NCBI RefSeq assembly: GCF_016808095.1
Contig: NC_068970.1
Coordinates: forward strand, 42,939,630 to 43,003,629
Direction of reading: 5' to 3'
DNA from: Vigna angularis
Taxonomy: Eukaryota; Streptophyta; Magnoliopsida; Fabales; Fabaceae
DNA length: 64,000 bases
The notes under the pieces are model-generated. The model was not told where the DNA came from. It did no database searches and worked only from the letters and a program-made list of their open reading frames with translations. Of this stretch, positions 1 through 12,582 are shown one piece after another. The position numbers were made by a program, and so were the translations under genes. Position 1 is the first letter of the stretch, and each line of letters opens with the position of its first letter.

Positions 1-470
1 AACTCTCCAAGGTGTTATGGGCATATCGATGCACCACATGACACCATTAAAGAGACACCTTTTAATTTGACGTACGACACTAATTCCATGCTACCAATTG
101 AATGGGGGAACCTTCATTGCAAAGGCAGATTGAGGACTGAAATCTCAATGAAGAAGAGTTAGGAGTAGAGTTTGATATCCTCTAAGAGCAAAGAAAAGTA
201 GCAACCATATGGTCAGAAGCGTGAGAGAGGATGGTAGCTCGAAGATACACTGAGGTCTAGCCGAGGCGTTTCAATGAAGGAGATTTGGTGTGGAGGAAAA
301 CTGAGGACACGCGAAAAAAATCAACACAAGGTAAGTTGGTGGCCAATTGGGAGGGACCATTCAAAATAGTTGAAGATTTGAGCAATGAGGCTTATTGCCT
401 CTATCACCCGTGCAGGAAGGCAGTGCCCAATACATGGAATGCATCTCACTTGAAATTTTATTTGGCTTAA
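1..470 (+). pseudogene. Ty3/gypsy integrase C-terminal remnant
   Basis: This is the decayed 3' end of a plant Ty3/gypsy pol gene. The first ~110 bases translate, with stops, to the familiar stretch after the integrase core (VLWAYR, then ETPFNLTY and MLPIE-like residues). An open stretch from about 270 to the stop at 468-470 contains FNEGDLVWRK, GKLVANWEGPFK and TWNASHLKFY, the conserved integrase C-terminal module of this superfamily. Several in-frame stops before position 270 show it is dead. The rest of the polyprotein lies outside the window. There is no identifiable 3' LTR directly after it. Confidence 0.85.
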
Positions 471-1040
471 ATGCTTACTTCGTCCTCATGTTAAGAGGTG
501 AATTTCTATTTAGTACCCGATTTTAAAAATGAAGACATTGGGTTCCTATGTTATGAAAAATATATGAATAAGGTCCACACAGAAAGAACAAGTTAAACAA
601 ATCATCAAAGAAAAAGCTAAACAAGCGAGAGAGAAAGCTGGACAACAAAAGAGAGAAGAGAAAAAGTACGGTCACATCAGCATGGACTTAACGCCGTTGT
701 TGTCAACTTAATGGACAAGACCTTATTCATACACTTTTCATAAGCATTTAAGCCATTTTATTTCAATAGAAAATTGTACTCATCTTTGCAAAATATGAAT
801 ATAATGAGACATTCCCAGAGTTTGAAGACGAAATATGAGTGCACACATGAACGAAAAGCACGAGGTTGGTGAATGGCGAGGCAATGCCCAATACGTGGAA
901 TGCATCTCACTTGAAATTTTATTTCAATAAAAAATTGTACTCATCTTTGCAAAATATAAATACGATGAGGCATTCCAGGAGTTTGAAGATGAAATATGAG
1001 TGCATACATGAACGAAAAGCACGAGGTTGGTGAATGACGA
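420..1040. repeat. Tandem duplication of the integrase tail, second copy internally deleted
   Basis: The sequence 420-880 is followed at once by a second copy, 881-1040, beginning GCAATGCCCAATACGTGGAA and ending with the same 'gaaaagcacgaggttggtga' stretch. The second copy lacks about 300 bases corresponding to 464-765. Both ends of the missing piece carry ATTTTATTT, so the deletion looks microhomology-mediated. The duplication copies the end of the integrase frame. Confidence 0.8.
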
Positions 1041-1440
1041 GTTGATTCGTGAATCACTACCAACCTTCCCGAGTCGGTGAACGACGAGTTCATTTAAGAA
1101 GTCGTGCCACTCGGGTCAAACAAACAGACTAAAGGTTGGTGAACAACGAGTTGTTTTCGGGAACCACTACCAACCTTACCGAGTGGTGAACGACGAATTC
1201 ATCATGAATCATTGCTATTCGATCTTAACAAATGAAAAACCGAGCTGGTGAACAACAATTTTCCTTAAAAACCACTGCCAACCCTATTGAGTGGTGAGTG
1301 GCAAGTTCACCATGAACCACATTCACTCAGTCCTAACCAATGAAGGAAGAGATTGGCGAACGACGAATTCCCTAAGAAACCACTACTTATCTTTCCAAGT
1401 TAAACGATGAAATCATCTTCGACATATTATCGTTCATGAT
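1025..1440. repeat. 109-bp degenerate tandem repeat
   Basis: Units start near 1025, 1134, 1244 and 1352, a spacing of 108-110 bases. Each contains GGTTGGTGAA-like, ACGACGAGTT-like and 'aaccactaccaacctt'-like blocks, with a half-unit sub-repeat (gtggtgaacgacgaattca). About 3.7 units are present. They lie downstream of the gypsy coding remnant, a usual place for tandem repeats in plant gypsy 3' regions. No coding function is seen. Confidence 0.75.
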
Positions 1441-2560
1441 AAGTTCGTGCTATAAAGAGTTATCAGATGATAAGTTACTTAAACGAGATAAGTTTACTTG
1501 AACTATTACGTAAGTGGACAAAAGTTAAACCGGGTAGGAGAAATTCACGGCGTACAGTTATAACTTATGAAAGCAAAGTAAATAATGTGCGAGTGAACAA
1601 CAATGACTTCATAAAAAATCCAATGGTATACAATTTATATCAAATAGTCGGCGCACAAACATACAAAAATCCTAAAAGGGTTGTTGGTTGCTAGGTCATC
1701 ATAAAAAAATACAAACAAAACGAATAGCCACCCCCTACTATTTGGTCAGGATCCCGACATTCTTCTCATAAACCCAGGCTTCAAGGTCTTTAACACCAAT
1801 GTCTAGGGCCAAGTTCTTCTAGACCAGATCCCCCTTTTCCCCAATAAATTCTTCCCCTCGTTAAGGGTTTATAAGCTTCCTAACTAGTCTAGAAATCAAA
1901 ACTACAACTATACATGAGTTAACTTGCAATACAAGCAACTAAAAGGAGAAGAGACTTATTTATTCTTCTTTCTTTTAAGTCCAGGCTATGTGAAGTCCCA
2001 CATTGCTTGCACCTTAAAGAAAAGAAGAATATAAAAGCTTCTTTACAACTAAACAAAGAGAAAGAAACTAGAAACTAGAATAGGAAAAATACAAGCCTAA
2101 GAAAACCTATGCTATTTCTTTTTATACTTTTTGTGATTTTAAAACTCTTCATTGTTGCCCCATGTATGATCATATCAAGGTTCCTCCCCACACGAAAACA
2201 TGTGACATAATCACCCACCTTATGGGAGGCCTACCCACACCTCACTATCATTGGTAGGGTGCCCTGACATTCGACCCCTTCGTTCTTGGCGTCAACTTCC
2301 ACGTCTCCATAGTATAACTAGCAACACTCATGTCCACGTCTCTAAGATAGAGGAGGACATAAAGCTTGAAGTCGAAAATCGCGAGTCATCGCCAACGAAC
2401 CTCTTGCCACCCCTTCTTGATGACTCCTCAAACGAAGATAGTTCAATAATTGACATTTGTATTACATGAAATGAAGAAATGACCGTTCAGTATGTAGAGA
2501 GAATAGAGAATATTGGTGAAAATAACAAGGAGGGACCACCCCTATTTATAGAAAAATAAT
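1440..2560 (+). other. Retroelement-like non-coding DNA, possible LTR or leader
   Basis: There is no convincing gene. The stretch near 1990-2050 (gtgaagtcccacattgcttg, then an A-rich block with 'tataaaagc') resembles the promoter part of plant LTRs. Positions 2251-2469 hold a short open frame of 72 codons rich in Ser, Asp and Glu that I do not recognise. No boundary, TSD or partner LTR could be assigned. Confidence 0.3.
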
Positions 2561-3689
2561 CCTTAACCGTCGAGGATGATCCAACGTTGGATCTGACGAT
2601 CAAGATTACGCGCCTCTACAACTTCTCCTAGGCACGAAACACGAAGTGATGTATTCCTTTTCCAATGGTCACTTCCAACCATATTTTGAAAATAGTCAAG
2701 TAGGGTAAATCGAGCGGGTTAAACGTAAGAACCACCGATTGAAATGATCAGCCATACTAAAGCGATTATCTCTCAAACCCTATCGTCAGATACCTCTGGC
2801 TCGGGCTTGGAAGGTTTGTGTACTGTATGACTGCTTGGTCAGCTATTGACCGAATGTTCTACGATAGGAGCACACCAGGTATTGGCCATGATTAAGCCTA
2901 TACTAATTATAAATTCATCTCAAAATTTATAAATGCAAGTTTGAGGTAAGAAGGTAGGTGATTGTATTTATTATAAATTTAAATTTTTTTTGTGCTAACT
3001 GAATGATCATATTACTGATTTGAGCATAGAAATACTTTTGTCAAGTATATCCCTGTACGACTTGGAGAAAAAAAAATTATGCATTTAAAAGAACTTTATA
3101 ATTAGGACTGAAAACGAAACTAATAGATTTGGAGAGAAGTGTGAAGCGAGAGTGTGTTGATCGTAATCTTAGACCCAACACCCAAACCATATATATTACT
3201 AATAAAAAAATATATCCCATTTTTCCACCATTATAATATAACGAAAAAGAAAGAGACATACTCCTGTACTATTCTATTTTTTTGTATTTACTATAAAAGG
3301 GAAAATCATTAGTGAGGCCATGTAAGCACAAGAAAGGTGACCTTCCATCACACATTAAGAAACATTTATTTAATGAAATTAATTCAAGTTAACAATTCAT
3401 CTTTATCTATAGTCATTTCTTTCTTTCTTTAAAATTACCTTAAGGAATATTATAAGCTCATTCCAATATCTGTTTTCATATCAATTACGACTCTTAGCAG
3501 AGTGTCCAATATTTTTCATTTATAAGAATTAATTGTGTTAAAGATTTACAATAATTCATGTACTTATTCAACTAAGTAATTAATACTCTCTCAATATAGT
3601 GTCCCTTCAGTATATAATAGAGTGTCATTCTATTTTGCAAATATCATTATTACATTTTACTATTTTGAAAAGGAAACACCTATGTACCA

Positions 3690-3769
<80 letters not shown>

Positions 3770-6222
3770 GAATGAATGAATTGTGCGCAAGGTATACTGT
3801 ACGAATTAAAGAGACATCAAATGTATTATATTTGTGTATTCATATTCACTCCCTCTAATACTAGAACTCATTTCAGTTTTTATCCAAACAAATTTTAAAT
3901 ATTCTTTCCTTTGTGATGACTAAGAATTAAACTTTTTAGGTTTCTACCTTTTACTATGTGGTTTCAAGAATGGACAATTTATATTACAATAATATTTAGA
4001 GTTAACTCGTGTCATGGTTTGAAGATTATTTATTGATATAAAGAAGAAAATTATGAAACTTCAAATATTATAAACAGGGAAAGTCTTTCAACTTAAAATA
4101 GTAGGTCTAATCTTATTATGAATAGTTTAAGGTTTCGTGACTTTGTATTTATAATTAAATTAACATTATTCTATTGATAATTGCAGATTTTGAAGACAAG
4201 GACCACATTTCATTGAGTTGTATTATTGATGGTTGGGGTGCCTTTTTTTTTTTGTCTCTCTTTTGACTATTGTTTCGACTTCCATAAAACATTTGGCGTA
4301 GATGATTCTAATACCATATTAGTTTGCCTATTGTTTATATTTGTTTCATACTGAATACGATGTATTCTGGGCTTTTTGTCGTATTCGAAAAATAATTTAC
4401 CTTTAAAGATGTTAATACTTAAATATAACATTAAAACAACTTTCTATTAACATAAAATAGTCCCTTGAATTACATGAATTTTAAATAAATTTAAACTTTA
4501 TAAGTTATATTGAATTTTCACTCACAATTTTTTAAGTTATCCCATAAAAAAATTAAAATAAATATGTGAAGTGTAATTAGTTTAAAGTTCTTAAAAAATT
4601 TAGGTATGTTTTTTAATAAACTAATAAAATTTTCATATTCTTGAGTATCTAGAATTTTTACATTTTTAAATTAATTTTTTTCGTTTATTGTTCTATTAAT
4701 TGAAGTAATATGGTTATCATTTTTGTATTCACATGCAAAAAAAAAATAACTGACTTGATTAAATTAACTTTTCCATAAGTTTGAGTATTTGTAATATTAA
4801 AAAAGTTTGTTATTCTATAGAGGTATCAAAATATTTATACTTTTTAATTGAGTTTTTATTGGCAAGGTGCAATAATTTGACTTTTTTTGCATACCACAAA
4901 CTTTGACAATAAAAAACCGAATTTCTAGAACTCTAATAATCTTAACACGGTCGATTTGATTTTTATTTTAGTATTTAATTTATAAAATGAAACTATGATA
5001 TTTGGTAAAGATATTTAAAGTTTTAGAACTTTGTATTTTTATTATCTAAGTTTGTGGTATTTTGCTTGAGATTGAAAAATTAAATGACCGCCTTATCTCA
5101 ATTGAAACTATCGATTTAATTAAAAAAATATAAAAATTTTCAATGATAAACTTACAACTTAATTAAATAATGTTTTGACACGAAAACACTTAAAACAATG
5201 TAAACTACCAACTACCTCACCTCAATTAATAACAAAATTAAATTATAAAGACTTAATTGAAAAATTCAAAAGAATTTAAATACACAATCAAATGAAATTT
5301 TTTAATAATAGAAATATCTAAATTTATAAAAAAACTTGGATCTTAAATAAATAGAAAATAAACAAAAAAATGTACAAAGATAAAATGAATATTATCTGAA
5401 CCTTTTAAAATGAATAAACGCAACAGAAGTTACACGTGCTTATATATCCATTTAGAATTATAAAGCATGCATTGATATAAGAAAATTTTGTGTGCAGGCA
5501 AATAACGTGGTAATAAAAGTATCCAAGAAAGCGATTTTCCAACTCATGATCATGTATATGGTCATCAATGACGAAAGACTCATGAATACTTTGTTGAATT
5601 GGAGGCTGCAACTCACAAATCAAGCTTGTCCTATAATAATGGGTCTATATTTTATCCTTTACAAATTCATCGAAACTCAAAACATATCGTAAGTTGGCAA
5701 CGTTTTTCAATCTTAATTCTTTGTTTTACCGGTAAAATAAACAATTTCAAATAAATTTCTAATTTGTTATTAATTTTTTTAATGTTTACTCTATTAATTT
5801 ACATCCATAATTTTATAAATATTTAAGAAAGGAGACAATTGTTTTTTAGAGTTATTTAATCTTCAAATGTAGATTTTTTTTTATATGAATTTAAGTGTTA
5901 AATTTTTATAAATTAAATGTTTGTAATCATCTTTATAGATCAAGATATTACTCAAAATAGGAAAAATATAAAAAAGATATAAAGTGTTTAAAATACATAA
6001 ATTGCAAAAAGTAAAAGAAAATAATAAAATAGTTTATAAAGTATATAATGATATGCTTGAAAAAATTTAGTAACAATTAATTATTTCTAACCTTTAATGT
6101 ATGATTGGTTCAAGGAGAGAATGGAAATTTCCATATGGACGAAGCAAACATTATGTAATACAAAAAAAAGAAGTACAAACCATAACACGATGGATTCAAT
6201 ATAGAGTATTACAATTAAAAAT
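2561..6222. other. AT-rich intergenic DNA
   Basis: There are no supported genes. The stretch is low-complexity AT-rich sequence with short chance ORFs only. One (TA)n tract is listed separately. Nothing else with boundaries was seen. Confidence 0.6.
3691..3766. repeat. (TA)n microsatellite
   Basis: An uninterrupted TA dinucleotide run of about 76 bases. The Ile-Tyr repeat frame it generates is not a gene. Confidence 0.97.
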
Positions 6223-7599
6223 AGGTTTAACATTTTGGTAGGTCCTTATTTTCGTCCAGAATCTCAAATAGGTCCCTTTCTTTTTTGGCGTCTCAATTGG
6301 GTCCTTATTTTTGTAAAATTGAATCAAATAGGGACTTTCCGTCAAATTAAGAAGATGCTATTAAGAAGGGTGTTACGTGACATGCTAACAGTGTCTTTTT
6401 AAATGATGTGGCATTAAAAACGTGTCTCAATTGTATTTATTTTATTTTTGAATTAAAAAATAAAGTTTACATAGTGGAAATATAATATAAGTAAGGGTAA
6501 AGTTGGGAAATCAAATTAAATTAAGTATCCAATGGGGGCTTGCCACGTGGAAACCCCTTTCTCACCCAAATTAGGCTTTCAGAATTGGGATTTGGAAGGC
6601 TTGCTTCTGCCTCCTCTGCCTGCGCTGCGAAGTGTGCTGCTGCCAATTGCCATGGAGATCTCTGTGCGCGAGAGAAAAATTTCGCATGTGGTTGCGTTTT
6701 GATTTTTGCAGGTGCTTCACGATTCTAATTATCTCTCGCGATGATGGTGGAAAACGAAGGAAATCACGCTCTTGAGTTTCACCACCTGAGTCTCGATCGT
6801 GCTTGCGCGACTAGGGTTCGCTAATTTGGGGATTTTTTCTGCATTTTAGGGTTCCTCTGATGTTTCTGGTTTTTCTGCGTTTCAGGTTGCGAAGACAGTG
6901 GAGATCGAATCACGATTGGTGGCGGCCTAGCGAGTAGCTCGCAAAGAGGCGCTGGTGTGTTTGCATGGTCTCTGCGACGACATTGACGAGGTGGTCAGGT
7001 GAAGATGCTTCACAATGGTGGTTGATTTAGGAATTTTCACAGATTCAACTTTTTTTGTCAATTTTGCATCAGTTCACATACATCTTTTTTCTGGTTTTTG
7101 ATTTGGGAATTTTCCCAGGTTCTGATTTTGTCTCACAGTGGTGAAAATGTTGGGCGAACTCGCGATTGGGTTCCTACAATTTGCAGCTCTGTCTATAGTG
7201 GCTGCCATGGAAGCGTGATTTGGTTACCAAAGAAGATGAAGGATGACATTCGAGGAGCAATGTTTGGTGCTGGCAGTGCTTTTGGACCTTTCCATGTGTT
7301 CTATGAAACGATATGACCACTTTGCCTTTATTTAAATTTTATTTTCCCTCTTTGCACTCCATTTTTTAATTCAAAAATTAAAAAAAATATACTTCACACA
7401 CGTTTTTAATGCCACATAATTTAAAAAGACACTGTTAGCATGCCATGTAACTGTCTCCTTAACGACGTCTTCTCAATTTGACGGAAAGCCCCTAATTGCT
7501 TCATTTTACAAAAACAAGGACCCAATTGATACACCGAAAAAAAAATAGATATATTTGAGATTCTGGACGAAAATAAGGACCTACCGAGACATTAAACCT
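6223..7599. mobile_element. Long-TIR DNA transposon with exon-like interior (Pack-MULE-like)
   Basis: The ends are diverged inverted repeats of roughly 200 bases. The left end (aggtttaa...ggtaggtccttattttcgtc) matches the reverse complement of the right end, including 'tttttaatgccacat', 'acactgttagcatg' and 'aaggacccaattga' blocks. The interior, about 6530-7320, is much more GC-rich than its surroundings. It looks like host 5' exon DNA, with an ATGATGGTGG start-like site at 6741, 'tagggttcgc' and pyrimidine-AG junctions. No transposase is present. Long TIRs with captured host DNA fit a Pack-MULE. An exact 9-bp TSD was not resolved; TAAAAAT occurs at both flanks but offset. Confidence 0.6.
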
Positions 7600-7641
7600 T
7601 AAAAATATAAACATATATAAGAAATAAAATATATTAAGGTC

Positions 7642-8942
7642 TGATGGACAAATTTGTAAGCACCAAAATATGATGTCACAAACTTGTTTTTCAATCGGCA
7701 AGTATGACCGAATCGTTCAAGTAATAAACTTGGTAAGACCAAGTATCGTTCTTCCCAAAGGACTCACGGCCTAGTTTAGTTGTGTGGTTTCTTGATTAAC
7801 TAAGACTTAAAGACGAAATATTTGGATTTTATATGCAAAAGACGAAATTTAAATATGTATGCATGAAGTTTGATCAATGGCAAAGACAAAAGATAAACAC
7901 TTCAATGAAAGATATGAATCAATATGTTGTTGGGGGTCAATTTCATCTCATCCACTCTCATACATTTTAGGAATTCAACATTCAAATCATCATTGTTAAT
8001 GCCACTCTCTAAAGTACCATTCTAGATGGCTTCTCCCTAATCACGAGTTCATACAATTCCTAGCATTCCTAATGATTAGTTCATAAGTGCAGGAGCTTAA
8101 CGACAACCAATATAATATTGGGAGAAATTCCCCGGATCTAGACTTCCCCGTACGTGCCCGTATCGACAAAACCAATGATCATGCATTGAATGAGTTAAAC
8201 TATGCAAGCATTAAGCAAAGAGGAAAAACCCTAACTAATGATGAAAGAAAGCATAAATCTTAGATTAAGATGCAAGCATAAATTCCATATATGAGAGCTT
8301 CAAGAGATTACATTGATTCCCCAACAAACATACAAGGTTTAGTTCACCATATTCATGGTGAACCTAGATGAATTACAATGAAAGTATGAAAGAATAAACC
8401 CTAAAAAGGTGAAGAGGTAGCCTGAGCATCCAAGATCCTCCTTCAAAGGGGTGAAAGAGAGAGTGTTTGCCTCCGTTCTGCCAAAGATACAAACCCTAGG
8501 ACGTCCTAAAGCTTATATACTATTCTAAAATTACAAAGAATCAAAAGCCCAAGCCCATAAGTGTGCCGCTCAGCGGTAAAGTACCGCTCAGCGGTGAGTG
8601 CGCGTCTCACTTCTTCCCCTCAGCAGCCATTTTGCCCCTCAGCGGTCCTCCCGTGAGCTCTTGAGTGCCGCTCAGCGGTAAAGTGCCGTTGAGCGGTGCC
8701 TTCATCTTCTCTTTTTGCACTCTTTGATTCCTTTTCTGATTCCATCTCTCTTATTCTTCACTTCTTTCGTTAAATTCACCTTAAAACCTGCACAAAAACA
8801 CTGAAATCAAGCATAAACCTGTCCAGCTCTCTTATTTCTGAAAATAAAGATAAAAGCATGATTTCAAGCTAGTTTTTAAGTCTAAAGGTTGCTTTTAGTA
8901 TCAATTTTAAGCATGAAAATAACAGTTTTTCAACTGTTATCA
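7642..8942 (-). repeat. 3' LTR of the Athila-like element
   Basis: This repeat is 1301 bp with TG...CA ends and matches 15368-16668 with nine differences. It carries several copies of the near-palindrome CCGCTCAGCGG (about 8571-8700), also found in the internal non-coding parts of the element. Confidence 0.93.
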
Positions 8943-8956
8943 CAATCCCAAACTTA
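8943..8956 (-). other. Polypurine tract candidate
   Basis: Immediately inside the 3' LTR the minus strand reads AAGTTTGGGATTG. This is the usual position and style of the plus-strand primer site in plant Athila-type elements. Assignment is by position and resemblance. Confidence 0.55.
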
Positions 8957-10210
8957 GAACTTTGCTTGTCCTCAAGCAAACAAAATGTAACTCCATCTCC
9001 AACCAATTCATATGATGGTTCACTCATTCAAAATCCTTTTCTCAAGATAAGTACCAACTTCACTCAAACTTATGACTAAGAGTTCAATCATGATGTGCAC
9101 ATGCTTTAGTATTCACAAAGTCATTTAAATTCCAACAAATGCTATTTTTCATGAATGATCAATCAATTAAGCATGGATGTTCATGTGTTTATGGAATATT
9201 TCCTCACTAGGTAAAGTGTTTCACTCAACACACAAGTGTATAAGAGGTAAAGTGTTTCACTCATTCACTCCACTATCACAATGTCACATGAATCAACTTT
9301 GCCTTTCATTTTACCACAATCAAAAACATTCACAAGCATCCATCATCACAAGGACTTTTCAATGGCTTATAATGTGGCTGGGCTAACAAGAAAATTGGTT
9401 TTTCTGGATCACAAAATCCTTGAGTTAAGAGAATCATAATAACACAATCATCTTATTCATTCCCAACTTTCTTTTGCCTTTGCACTTGCATTGAGCTTTA
9501 CTTCTTTTTCTTTTCTCTTTGCATATTCTTACTTTTTAGCTCTTAGCTCAATGCTTTTCTTTTCATGTTTTCCCAACAACCCCAAACTTGAACATTTAAC
9601 AATACCATACAAGATCTTCTACTTAACTCAAGGTAAAGATTTTCAATCAAAGGTTTTCAGTGTATGTTCAAGGCTAAAGGTTCAAAGGATAGAACACAAC
9701 GTGTTTTCTTTTAGTAGGCTAACTTTATGAATTTGGCCAATAAAAAGGGTTCCAACAAATGGCCTTGATCACATGATGCAAAACAAGCAATTGATTCAAT
9801 CATAGAAAACCTGGGCAAAATCATTCATGCTTTCAAAGTAATAGCATTCAATCATACCAAAAACTCTGGAGCTCAAAACCTCACATATAAGCTCATTCAC
9901 ATTTGACATACACATCCTGCTTAATCTCACAATCACAATCATAATATCATGCATTTGTTCACAAAGCTTGTGAATCACCTGTATAAGCATTTTAATGTGC
10001 ACATCTATCTCAACATCAATCAATAAGCATCATCAAGCAGTACTTATCACACAATCACAGTTAATAGCAAACCATCATAACAAACCAGGTTTTCAATAGA
10101 GTACATCAAACCCTAATCTAAAAACAAAAACAAATAAGTTCAGAAAACTTAAACCATAAAAGCATAATCATATGATAGCATTCATCAGTAAATGCTATCT
10201 CAGCTCCTTA
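8957..10210 (-). other. Non-coding 3' region of the retrotransposon
   Basis: About 1.25 kb between the end of the extra ORF and the 3' LTR. Only short chance ORFs are present. No recognisable domain was found. Confidence 0.6.
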
Positions 10211-11446
10211 TCAGTCTGAGCTGTCCTCTGTATCTTCCTCTTCCTCCTCATCTTCATCATCATCAAATGCATCCTCCTCCTCAGCTTCATCTTCTTTCAT
10301 ATCTCTAGCTGAAGCTTCAGCTGCTCCAGCTCCTCCTCCATGTACTGGTTCTTCTGGCCAAGCTACTACATTGTGGAATTCATCCATAGTCCACCTGTGG
10401 GCTGGAGGTGTATCATACATCCCCACTATCATCTCAGCAGTGGCCACCTGTCCTCTGTGAATGGACTGCAACTGAGCACCTATAAGAGACATATACATGT
10501 CCCTCATCTGGAATGGCTCTGCTTCATGTGTATCAGCAGATGTCTGGCTCTGTGCTGGCCCTCTCTCTCTACGAGCCCGACGTGGTGGAACTGGCTGAGC
10601 TACATCCTCACCTCCACAGTACTGTCTATAATAAGCCTCATCAATAGCTTTTCTTGGCCTCTCAAATGGTGGAACAGAAGTGTCCACCCCAGCTAGCTTG
10701 CAAAGGTGAGTGATCAAAGAAGGATGTCCTAGTGGTGCTTTGTTGTTTGAGGTGTTAGCACATACACTAATTTCATCAGCTATCACCTGCCCAATATTAA
10801 CATTCAAATTTCTGATAGCACAGTAGATGAATAGTGCCATGTTGAGAGTAATATCTGACACATGTGAACATGACTGAATGTTGGCATGAGAAAATGCCAT
10901 CCAATATTTTGCAAGAGGATTCAAATCTGTCCTCCTAATGTTAACCACTAAGCCAGATCTATTCCTTTGGAAGTGTCCTCCAGGTATACACAACACTCTC
11001 TCCACATCCTCAAAATCAGCACCTTCCTCCATGCAAAGAGCAAACTGACATTGCTCACCAGCCCACACAGTATCCAGGAAGTTGTTGATAGAATCAGGAT
11101 CATACCTGATAACATGACCTCTGACATAGCCCAAATAATTCTCAGCTGGATAATCACCAATCTTCTTTGCATTGGCGTAAAATTCCTTCACCACAGCTAT
11201 GTTGGCAGGTGCAGGATAAGTGGCTAGCTTTCCCCAATCATTCCCTAACACTTGCTCTCCAAATTGAGGAGCAAAGTTAGGTATCATTCCAACCTTTCTC
11301 TCCATCAGAAGTCTCCTGTCCTGTACCACCCTAAAGTGCTTCTCATGTTTCCTAGAGAGGAACCTGCCAGAATGGGGTTGCTCTGGTTCCTTTTCCTTTC
11401 TCTTGGTTGCCATGGTTTTCAATCTTTTTCCTGATGAAGATGCCAT
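10211..11446 (-). CDS. Extra ORF of Athila-like element, 'putative plant transposon protein' type
   Basis: This 411-aa protein is encoded at the env-like position, 3' of the gag-protease ORF. I start it at the ATG of MASSSGKRLK (11446); the in-frame codons upstream look like leader. The core contains a VKEFYANA motif, then VRGHVIRYDP and an INNFLDT stretch. This arrangement is typical of a domain annotated as 'putative plant transposon protein' (Pfam PF20167, from memory). Its biochemical function is unknown. The C-terminus is very acidic, with a run of Asp/Glu over the last ~30 residues, and a basic ARRERG patch precedes it. A related protein is encoded inside the MULE at 30239-31420. The frame is intact with no stop, consistent with a young element. 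Confidence 0.75.
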   Translation of the reverse strand: MASSSGKRLKTMATKRKEKEPEQPHSGRFLSRKHEKHFRVVQDRRLLMERKVGMIPNFAPQFGEQVLGNDWGKLATYPAPANIAVVKEFYANAKKIGDYPAENYLGYVRGHVIRYDPDSINNFLDTVWAGEQCQFALCMEEGADFEDVERVLCIPGGHFQRNRSGLVVNIRRTDLNPLAKYWMAFSHANIQSCSHVSDITLNMALFIYCAIRNLNVNIGQVIADEISVCANTSNNKAPLGHPSLITHLCKLAGVDTSVPPFERPRKAIDEAYYRQYCGGEDVAQPVPPRRARRERGPAQSQTSADTHEAEPFQMRDMYMSLIGAQLQSIHRGQVATAEMIVGMYDTPPAHRWTMDEFHNVVAWPEEPVHGGGAGAAEASARDMKEDEAEEEDAFDDDEDEEEEEDTEDSSD

Positions 11447-12582
11447 TCCTACATTCAAAACACAAACAAAACCACAGAACATGATGTTAATCATTAGTAA
11501 AACACAGAACACAACTCCTTTCGAAGCTAAACCACCGCTGAGGGCCAGAATTTCCCCTCAGCGCCACCAGTGCCACATTCCAACACGCAAAATTTCAGAA
11601 AAATCAAATCTGGCAGAGTGCCGCTCAGCGGCAGATTACCCCTCAGCGGTAACTCTGCAGATTTTTGAAAAACCTATTTTAAAGCTTTCCTAACTCCACC
11701 CAAATGCAATTTTCAGTTTTCCAGTTCATGATCATGCAGTTTAATCGGTTCAAACATTAAATATATCATCAAATCATGCATAGAAATCAAAACCCCTAAA
11801 TATTCATGCTTTGACAATCACATTCAAATTCAAGAACCCTAGAATGAACAAAATGCATTTTACTTACTTGGGTGGAGATGCTAGATGCAATGAGAATGCT
11901 TCCAAGCTAGAATGCTCTCTTCCAACCCCAAACTTTGATAGCACACTAATGAAAAAGTGAGTGGAAGAGAATTTTTTCTTGAGAGGTAAGAGGGAAAAGA
12001 TGTGGAAAACCTAAGAGAAGATGTGTGGAAGTGTTTGTGCAGAGAAAAGCCAAAAAGTATAAGACTTTGCGCAGCTTAGGGTTTAAAATACCCTAATGGG
12101 CTCGGGTCCCGCTAAGGGGAACTAAAGCCCAATCTGCGAGAGTACCGCTCAGCGGTAAAATACCGCTCAGCGGCACTTTCGTGATGTGCTCCTCTCCTTC
12201 TTTTCTTAACCTACGTGTCTTCCCTACATGCCCCTCATGGGTTCCCTGCAATTCAATGTTAAAAATGCTTATGCAAATCCTAACTAAAATAAACAAACAG
12301 AAACAATCAATCAACTGGGTTGCCTCCCAGGTAGCGCTTGTTTAACGTCACGAGCCTGACCCAAAATCCACCAACACCCATCAGTAGGTGTTTCAAACCT
12401 AGTATCCTTCAGTAGATACTTAACCACCTAGCATCCTTCAGTCTGGATCCAACAAAATATTTACAAGATAATGACCACAAAGTAAAAATTACAAAACCAA
12501 AATCCAAATCAAAAGTTTGCAAATCACTGGGTTGCCTCCCAGCAAGCGCTCTTTTAACGTCATTAGCTTGACCCAATAAAGT
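11447..12582 (-). other. Spacer between the two retrotransposon ORFs, with conserved repeated motif
   Basis: This spacer holds two copies, about 12313-12362 and 12525-12575, of a ~50-base block: 'gggttgcctcccag', then 'agcgct', 'tttaacgtca', then 'gacccaa'. On the coding strand this reads TGACGTTAAA...GGGAGGCAACCC, a block common between pol and the extra ORF in plant Athila-type elements. Four copies of CCGCTCAGCGG-like near-palindromes also occur here (near 11621, 11640, 12147 and 12163). Confidence 0.65.

Noticed and set aside
3622..3858. Frame with a long Ile-Tyr repeat
   Set aside because: It is the translation of a (TA)n microsatellite.
6214..7608. TAAAAAT as target duplication of the long-TIR element
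   Set aside because: The two copies are offset relative to the inverted ends and the flanks are AT-rich, so chance is likely.
10340..11693. Plus-strand frames opposite the extra retrotransposon ORF
   Set aside because: They are shadows of the 411-aa minus-strand ORF, with no motif of their own.
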